Positions 57,279-64,000 of a DNA stretch of 64,000 bases are shown piece by piece. Each line of letters begins with the position of its first letter. The stretch's first letter is position 1. A program made the position numbers and the translations under genes. Source of the DNA: Tetradesmus obliquus (Eukaryota; Chlorophyta; Chlorophyceae; Sphaeropleales; Scenedesmaceae); assembly GCA_030272155.1 (NCBI GenBank), contig CP126194.1, positions 682,001 to 746,000 on the forward strand, written 5' to 3'. The notes under the pieces were generated by a model, which worked only from the letters and a program-made list of their open reading frames with translations, had not been told where the DNA came from and made no database searches.

Positions 57279-58653
57279 CGGATGTCCACGCGACTGCACA
57301 GACGATGAGGCGTGTGGTGGTGGATTGTCTTTTCAACCTAGGTTTGTTGGAGTAGGATTGTCATGCGGTGCAATGCTGCGCTGGCGGTGCCGTGCTGCAT
57401 CATTGAGCGGGCACCAGCAGCGCGGGGTTGATAGTCAGTCAGCCATAGATGCTGTGCAACTGAAGCGCGAGGTTACCCGTGTCTTACTTCCAACATCCAA
57501 CATGTGATGATGGGGCACGTGCTTTGGGCACGAGAGTCTCACCAACGTTTGTAGCTTTGCAGCAAGCCAAACTTTGGCAAAGTTTGCTCCAGCCTCTTGG
57601 GATTATCTCCAGCATTGAGAACTCGAAGGTGGGATATACCGCAGGCTGCTGTACTATGCTGGCAAAGTTCGTGGATCCTGACAGTCACCGCACAGAGGTT
57701 TTGCAACGTACGATACACGGTATAAAGCTGGAGTCACCTCAGTGTTTTGTACAGACTGGCGCGGCTGCATTGGTGCCAACAAGGCAGAAGGCAAGAAGAG
57801 TTTCTTCTCTTACCTCTGCCACCTCACACCAACAATACTGCTTGACAATTACGTGTGCAGGGACAGCTGCCAGATGATCTGGCTACACAGTCTGCAGTTG
57901 CAAGCAATTAATGCCATGTAACGTAGGCCTATGAACATGCGGCCCTCAAAGCTCTGAGCTTCAACAGAAGGCATCTGCCTTCATGCTGCTAGTCTTTGCA
58001 GCGGAACGCTAGAATCCGCAGTTTCAATGTTATAAGCCGCCAAAGATCTTGCTAGTCAAGCATGCATTTGAGGGGCTGCCTGTGGCTCGCATGTGCGCAG
58101 TACAACCAGCCATCCAGCGCAGCTGAAAGTCAGGCATGCGCACACCGACCTTGCGTTGGTGAGGGGAGGTTCACCGCCTGGTGGATTCCCTTCACGTGCC
58201 GCACGTTTGAAACATGCCAAACCGTACTTGGCCGATAGTAAATAGCGGCACATTGCCTTGCACAAGCCATTACAAGAACAACCGAAATTGGCCACTGCCG
58301 GCCACGCACAACACCAGCACAGTGAAGTGTGCATACAGGTATGTGCCAACAGCCGCACATCATCATCATCATCATGTTACCATAGCAGCCGCACATATGT
58401 GCTCAGCCGCACAATCACTGCAACAGCAGCAGCCAGCAGACAAGGACGGAGCATGCAATTGACACCATCTTACGTTTCATGCACCTGGCTGTGCTAGCCA
58501 AATCGTTACTGCTCGTGGCATATGCATCCTGCCATGACGGCACACTGCTTGTTGAGTGCCAATAAACATCACACAGACCTATGTGGACTCCAGCGCCAAG
58601 CAGCTTCTGCCGATCAATCAACTGGCTCAGCCATCTGATGCCACTTATCCATC
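57279..58653. other. Intergenic region, no supported gene
   Basis: About 1.4 kb between convergent genes. It contains short open frames without family signals and a (CAT)6 microsatellite at 58358-58375. No transposon end or RNA gene was recognised. Confidence 0.5.
58358..58375. repeat. (CAT)6 microsatellite
   Basis: Six perfect CAT units in the spacer downstream of the primase gene. Similar His-coding triplets do not occur in neighbouring exons. Confidence 0.9.
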
Positions 58654-58658
58654 TTACA
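58654..58658 (-). promoter_or_regulatory. Putative poly(A) signal TGTAA of the primase gene
   Basis: TGTAA on the minus strand about 44 nt after the primase stop codon at 58702-58704, consistent with the chlorophycean polyadenylation signal. It is placed by position; not otherwise supported. Confidence 0.5.
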
Positions 58659-58701
58659 TCGCTGTGGAAGCGTGCAGTAGATCCACACGCGTGCGGCATC
58701 A

Positions 58702-61700
58702 TCACCAGCTAACATCCGCGCGCTGCGTGCGCTGCTCTGCTGCCGCTGCTTGTGCGCGCTCGTTCAGCGCTGCCTTGCTGCTGGCAGCCAGCGGCGAGAG
58801 GAAGCTGCTGGCAAAGGCTGCAATGTAGGGCTCCAGAGAGGTGCCCCGCCAGCCCTCAGCTCCTGCCGCCTGCTGCTGGGTAGCCAGGTGTGTCGGCGTG
58901 GCAGGGGTAGCGCATGCCCATGTAGCGATGCAGAGAACACATGCGGATGCAGACGGCAGCAAATACAGCAGCGTCAGCAGATACGTACTAGCATATTGGG
59001 CTGAGGAGCATGCTTTCAAACCTACATGCACATGCAGGTTTATAGGGCAAGCTTGTGCTCCAGATGCACGTAAAGAGCAGCAGCCAACTGACACTGAGAT
59101 AGCGCCAAACCCTCACCAGGCTATGACAGCTCATGACCCACACAGCGCACTGGAATTTGGTGCACATTTGCTGCATTGCGCCGGCAAGATACATGCACAG
59201 GCAAGCACAGCCAACAATAGGTCACTTTGGTACACACACCTGCTGCTGCGGGCTTGCACCAGCGTCCTGCTGCTGCTCGTTGATCTCCTGCACCAGCTGC
59301 TGCACTGTCGGCACATCATCTGGGTCAAAGTCCCATGCCGCCTCTGGGTCAATCGGCACACACACCTTGCCGGTCTTTGGGTGCACACAGAATGGGGCCT
59401 GCATAGACATCAGCGGCATGTACGCGGTCATGAAATTGGAGCAAAAGGGTGCAGGTGCCACGCAATAGCTCCCACAACACCCACCCACCACAACACCCAC
59501 CCACCACAACACCCACAACACCCAGGCGCGGCAGTGGTGGTTTGATGCTGCATTGACACTGCAAAAACCTTGATTGCAGAACACGTCCTGAACTGGCATC
59601 AGCAGCACATGCAGTAAGAACATGAAGGTAGCCCCGACAGCAGCAGGCCGCGCCGCACCTTGAGCAAGTGGTTCATCTTCTTGGTCACCTCCACATCCAG
59701 GCGCGGGTAGCTGTAGGCAAAGATGATGTCATCCAGGGTCTTCTCCAGTGCCTTGGCAGCCTTGCCGGACGGCAGCCGCGACGCCTGGCGGCAGCAAAGC
59801 ACATGCACAACAAGAATGTGTAAGGGGACCCCCACAGACATACATAGCAGGCAGAGCATTGCAGGAAGGCACTTTGTAGTGGTGCTGCAGAAAGTCGCTG
59901 CTGCTTGCCCGCAATCTGCAGCCGCTGCTTCTGATACTGCACCTCTAGCTGCACAAGCCAGCCAGTTACAAGCTGGCAGCAGCAACAACACTGCCACCAA
60001 TGCTTGAGCCTGCACCCCACACCTGCTCCTTGACTGCCTTCTCCAGCTCATCCCAGCGCCGCACGCTGAGGCTGACGCTGTCTCCGGCTGCTGCTGCTGC
60101 TGCTGCGCTGGCGCGCCTGTTGCCACCAGGCACAATGCCCTGCCCACCTGCAGCGTGAGCAGCGCACACACCTGTTGAGCTGAAGTAGTCGACAGCGAGG
60201 CTGGCTGCAGTGCCTGCTTGCAAGCAGGCACCGTATCACGCATCATGTTTGTACAGGAATTGCAACAGAACCTGGCGCCACATGCCTGCAACAAGCACTA
60301 CACCAAGGCACACCCTGCAGCCTCACCCTTGGCCCACTTAGCTGCCAGGCTGCTGCGCAGCTCCTCGTCAGGGATGTACTGCAGCAGCGCATTGTAGTGC
60401 TGCGGCTCGTCCAGCAGGCACTGCTCAGGCAGCAGGTGCTGCGGCAGGGCAAGCACAAATGCAAGTGCAGCAGCAGAGCAGAGCACAAGGTAAGCCGGCA
60501 GGTACAGGGCTTGCAGGATCATGTGCTGCCGATCCTGGCTGAACACGTGTCAAGTTTCACAACGCAAGCTGACATGTAATCTTGCTGGCTGCTGCAATTA
60601 CGAGAACGCTAGAACACACGGTTTTGAAGCAAATGCACGGTTGCTGAAGCACATGACTGTCCGCTGGTCGCACCTGCCGCCACGCGCTGCGCAGCAGGCG
60701 CTCCGCGCGCTCCAGCGCCGGGTGCTTGACCATGCCCATGCCCAGCTTGGCCATGCCGCCCTCCACGCCGCGGATGACAGACAGGTAGCCCACCACAGAC
60801 GCGCGCACGTCGTCAGCCAGCAACCGCGCACTGCAGTTTCAAGGAATGAGCACAAGGGTTACATTCATGTAAATTAGCAACCGCAGACAGCAGTGGAGCT
60901 GTTGTGCAGCTGGCGTCGCTACGCCTCTTGCCCCTTTAAGCATGCTATCCTGCAAGCGTCATTGCCTGTGAACGCTGCTGCTACCCAGGCTCCAGGCAGC
61001 TGCTGGTGTGTGCTGCTGCTATCGCTGATGCCCGCAGTAGTCTGCTTGTTCCAGCTGCTACTGCTGCAGTTGCTGGTGCTCTTTCCCTGCAGGGGGCTGC
61101 TGGCACCTGCTGCTTCTGATGTTGATGATGCAGGCGCTGCTGGTGCCAACAGCTGCTGCTGCTGCTGCCCAAGCCTACAGGAAGCTGCTGGTGCCTGCTG
61201 CTGTTGGTGATGCTTGCAGGAAACTGCTGGTCCCGGCGGTTGCCGCTTTCAATGCTGCTAGAGCTGCTCATGCCGGCTGCTGCTGCCGCTTGCGTAATGG
61301 CAAGCAGCTGCTGCTGCCAGCTGCTGCAGCTGCTGCTGTTGATGATGATGCTTGCAAGAAGCTGTTGCCGCCGGCTGCTGCTCCTAAGACTGCAGTGCAT
61401 GCCTGCAAGGAGTTGCTGATTGCTGCTGCTGCTTGGCGCTTGCAGACGGTGCTGCTGGGATGCCTGAACTGGCACCCTGCTGGGCAAGCTGTTGAAGGCA
61501 TCACCGCAATGCTGCCACAGGTTGCAGGTGCCCGCGCTGCTGATGCTGATGTGTCTAGATCCCGCGTCTGCCATTCATCTGCAAAGTAGTGCGGGATGCC
61601 ACTGGTAATAGCTGCAACTGCTAGCAGCTGCCTATACCAAGACATGCCACAGCTGCCGCTTTCTGCTGCTGCTGCTGCTGCTGTGCTCACCCTTCATCAG

Positions 61701-63739
61701 CCACCCAGCAATGCACTCCACGCCGCCCCGAGTACACCCACAGGATGTGCTGGAAGCCAAAGTCCTCACGCAGCGCAGTGTCCAGCACCTGGGCAGCAGC
61801 AGGCGGCACATATGCGTGGTGTGTTCAGGCAAGGCCTGCCAGTAAAAGCAGGACTTTAGACTCCAGCTCAGGCGCGCAAGCAGGATAACTTATTGCCACT
61901 GTCCCTAACACTGGCATACTCTGCTGTATATGTGACCGCGACTGCTGTTGATACCTGTTGACTGAGCGTATACGCCTGCAATGTTGCTGCACCTGCGCAC
62001 CTGAATGGCCACAGCAATGAACGGCCAGCACCTGCTGCAGATGTGGCCGCCGCTGCCGCACGTGCGCAGCTCGTCGTAGTCTGTCATGTCAATATCGATC
62101 ACCAGCTCACGCTGCACAGGCTTGAAGTCTGCAGGTGGGCGTGCATGTGTGGCAGGACAGAGAATGAGACAGCACGCAGGGCAGAGCCACAGGCAGCAAC
62201 AGGGCAATGCAGGATAGGAGGGCACATTGCAAACATGCATGACAAGTGTTGCCCAGCGTATCAACCACGGCGGTTGCTGCCACATGCACAGTGGCACGCA
62301 CATACTACAGCTGCGCTGACATGCAGCTTGCTGTGTGCCAGCACATCACCCACACAGTGCAGCTGCTGCACCTGCTGCAGCTGTTACCCGCTCACCCTTT
62401 GCGTACTTGGCGCGCTGCCTGGGGTCGTGCGTATACACAGGCCCGATGTCAATCTTGCTGGGCACCTTGCGCGCCAGATCTGTGGCCAGATCAGTCCAGG
62501 ACTGCATAGGGACAGCATCAACAGATACATGGGTGACTGACATGCTGCGGCAGGCAGTGCACAATGATAGACGGAGCCTCAAGCACCAGAATAAGGGCAG
62601 GCACATACAAGCACAACATACACACAGAACAGTCGCGTAGCAATGCAGCAAACAGAGGCATGAAGTGTCCATCGGAAGGGCTGCGGCCTCTACCTTGTAG
62701 GACTGGTAGCGCACAAAGATGTCTCCCTCCAGCGTGAAGCACAGCTCGCGCCTGCTGCTGAAGCTGCCGTCAGCCGCAGCGTGGCTGCTGTCTGCAGCGC
62801 AGCAACAACAGCAATGGATGCCCATCTAATCAGCGCTGCCGCTTGCTTGGCTGCTGCTGTTGTTGCACTTGCACGAAACCAGTGCGTCAGGAACCTAACA
62901 GGTCGCCAGGTGCAAGCAGCAGCATGCACATGCTGCTGGCGTGGCATGATGCATACTAAGGAGCCATGATCCTGTAGCTGCTGACATGCACTGCTGCCGC
63001 ATGCCCCTGCTGATGCTGATCAGTGTGCAGCTGCTGTTGCTCCTGCTGTCCGCGCACTGCTGGCTTGGCTACGCACCATTGCCATAGCACAGCCACTTGA
63101 ACATCTGCTGCACAGGGAACAGCCTCTCTGCACAGCAGCAAAGACAGCACGGACGGGTACCAATGAGGCAAAGCATGCTATGTACAACTGCACATGTCAA
63201 TTGTGCAGCCATTGTTTGACCTGGAAACACACTCCTGCACGTGTGCATTATGCAAGCATCATGCAGCTCGCGCTGTGTTCTATTCAAGTCGTGCAACCAT
63301 CAGCATGCATCTGCAATCAGCCAGATGCTACTCACTGTAGTACTGTGTCATCAGGAAGCGCATGGAGGGGCCAGTCTGTTGTTGCTGCTCTGGTGCTGCT
63401 GCATCCTTTTGTTGCACTGCATCGTCCACTGCAGGTGCAACCGCAGAGCAGGATGTTGGCCAGCACAAAGGCAGGCTGTGCAGCATGTACGGCAACACAG
63501 CATAAGAGCTTTTATCTGCGGCTCATATCACACAAAAGCTGAAGCATGCTCGTTCCTTGAGCATGGTACACAGCACACTTGCCTGCCATTGGCTCTGCAC
63601 CTTCTGCTGCCTGATGCTCTGTTTTGGCCCGCTTAGCATCTGCAAGCCACAAGCGTATGTTTCAAGACCCATTGTTGAAGAATCTTACGGCTACTTGCAG
63701 TTCAATCAGCACACCTTGCCGCTCTGTGGCTGTCTCCAT
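58702..63739 (-). CDS. PRIM1: DNA primase small (catalytic) subunit
   Basis: Thirteen exons, all phase-consistent: 63715-63739, 63336-63428, 63077-63127, 62694-62791, 62396-62501, 62001-62128, 61691-61788, 60674-60830, 60327-60438, 60023-60147, 59659-59784, 59240-59398 and 58702-58875. They give 483 residues (human PRIM1 has 420). The enzyme makes the RNA primers of the polymerase alpha-primase complex in the nucleus. Motifs in order: [48 protein letters not shown] with catalytic Asp136 and Asp138; the zinc site around Cys148, Cys155 and Cys158; [16 protein letters not shown] for nucleotide binding; PRLDVEV with the third catalytic Asp361; [13 protein letters not shown]; and [10 protein letters not shown] near the end. 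An Ala run (six GCA) and a Gln run are local additions. The start uses a 25-nt first exon (METATERQ) whose phase fits; a start further in (MRFLMTQYY) is possible. One zinc-site Cys of the human protein is Gly149 here. Confidence 0.93.
59471..59523. repeat. CCCACCACAACA minisatellite in a primase intron
   Basis: Short units CCCACAACA and CCCACCCACCACAACA alternate about four times inside the intron 59399-59658. They are strongly strand-asymmetric in C and A. Confidence 0.85.
60831..61690. repeat. CTG/GCTGCTGGTGCC-rich primase intron
   Basis: The largest primase intron (860 bp) is filled from about 60970 to 61690 with interspersed GCTGCTG, GCTGCTGGTGCC and TGCAGGAAGCTGCTG strings in an irregular array. 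The strings give long open frames on both strands (for example 61119-61589 plus, 60981-61574 minus). They have no domain and no splice-consistent use, because the primase exons on either side join directly in phase. A shorter related stretch exists in the primase relic at about 53590-53720. Confidence 0.75.
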
Positions 63740-64000
63740 GCTGCTGATTTCAAGCAGGTGTTGCTGGTGTTGCCGTGATGGAACAGCGTGACGCCGAACC
63801 CAGTCACCAAAGGCACAAACAGTCAAGTTCACAAACAACTCAAAAGGAATTGAATCGCGCACAACTGCTGGATCGTCACGAGCGAGACAGGACGTTTGGT
63901 GCCAACTGAAAGCAGCGATCCACAGACACCAAAGCACGATGCATAGTATCACTACAGCATCTAAGTTACATTCGAAGCTGCTGGCCTGCATCCATCGTTC
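63740..64000. other. Upstream flank of the primase gene, window edge
   Basis: The minus-strand open frame here (63662-63991) is open upstream of and across the proposed ATG at 63739, so it may be 5' untranslated sequence rather than a gene. No TATA-like element is clear. The window ends before any further gene can be judged. Confidence 0.4.

Noticed and set aside
58841..59545. Plus-strand open frame of 234 codons
   Set aside because: It lies opposite the last two primase exons and a minisatellite intron, has no domain, and its residue pattern follows the reverse of the primase codons.
63662..63991. Separate minus-strand gene of 109 codons upstream of primase
   Set aside because: Its internal ATG at 63739 and the GTGTGC donor after 63715 fit the first primase exon. 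The upstream part has no motif and may be 5' leader.

Overview
This window is nuclear DNA of a eukaryote, most likely a chlorophycean green alga of the scenedesmid/selenastrid kind. The reasons are densely intron-split genes with GT...TGCAG introns of about 90-900 bp, coding and intronic DNA saturated with CAG/GCA/GCT runs (poly-Gln, poly-Ala and poly-Ser depending on frame), TGTAA motifs after two stop codons, and eukaryote-only protein families. The genus is an inference; no rRNA or organelle marker is present.

Layout from left to right. (1) 0.08-4.2 kb: two head-to-head copies of a small membrane J-domain protein gene; the right copy has an in-frame TAG and a frameshift, and the left copy has one apparent frame break. 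(2) 5.1-8.6 kb, minus strand: a five-exon leucine-rich-repeat (LRR) gene whose penultimate exon sits in a four-unit tandem array. (3) 9.07-45.56 kb, plus strand: one giant gene of about 62 exons for a VPS13-type bridge-like lipid transfer protein of roughly 8,000 residues. It has an N-terminal hydrophobic segment, a chorein region, a long beta-groove body swollen by low-complexity inserts, a VAB/SHR-BD adaptor-binding domain, two C2-like modules and a VPS13 C-terminus. (4) 46.1-48.2 kb, plus: an unrecognised Gln/Leu-rich two-exon gene. (5) 49.05-50.99 kb, plus: an intronless LRR gene. (6) 52.6-54.8 kb, minus: relics of a DNA primase small-subunit gene, including a 36-bp in-frame loss of the catalytic Asp motif and a C-terminal exon fragment in the wrong order. 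(7) 55.6-57.3 kb, plus: a frame-broken LRR gene. (8) 58.7-63.7 kb, minus: the intact 13-exon DNA primase small subunit (PRIM1/PRI1), whose exon phases all agree.

The genes do not form a pathway. VPS13 would act in lipid transport at membrane contact sites, primase in DNA replication, and the LRR proteins probably in protein-protein recognition. What ties the window together is duplication and decay: three of its families (J-protein, LRR, primase) appear as an intact or near-intact copy beside a broken one. I found no CRISPR array, transposase, rRNA or tRNA, and no convincing new multi-gene system. The most unusual items are the oversized VPS13 and the primase relic that lost its active site. 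Exon coordinates were read by eye and can be off by a base or two.
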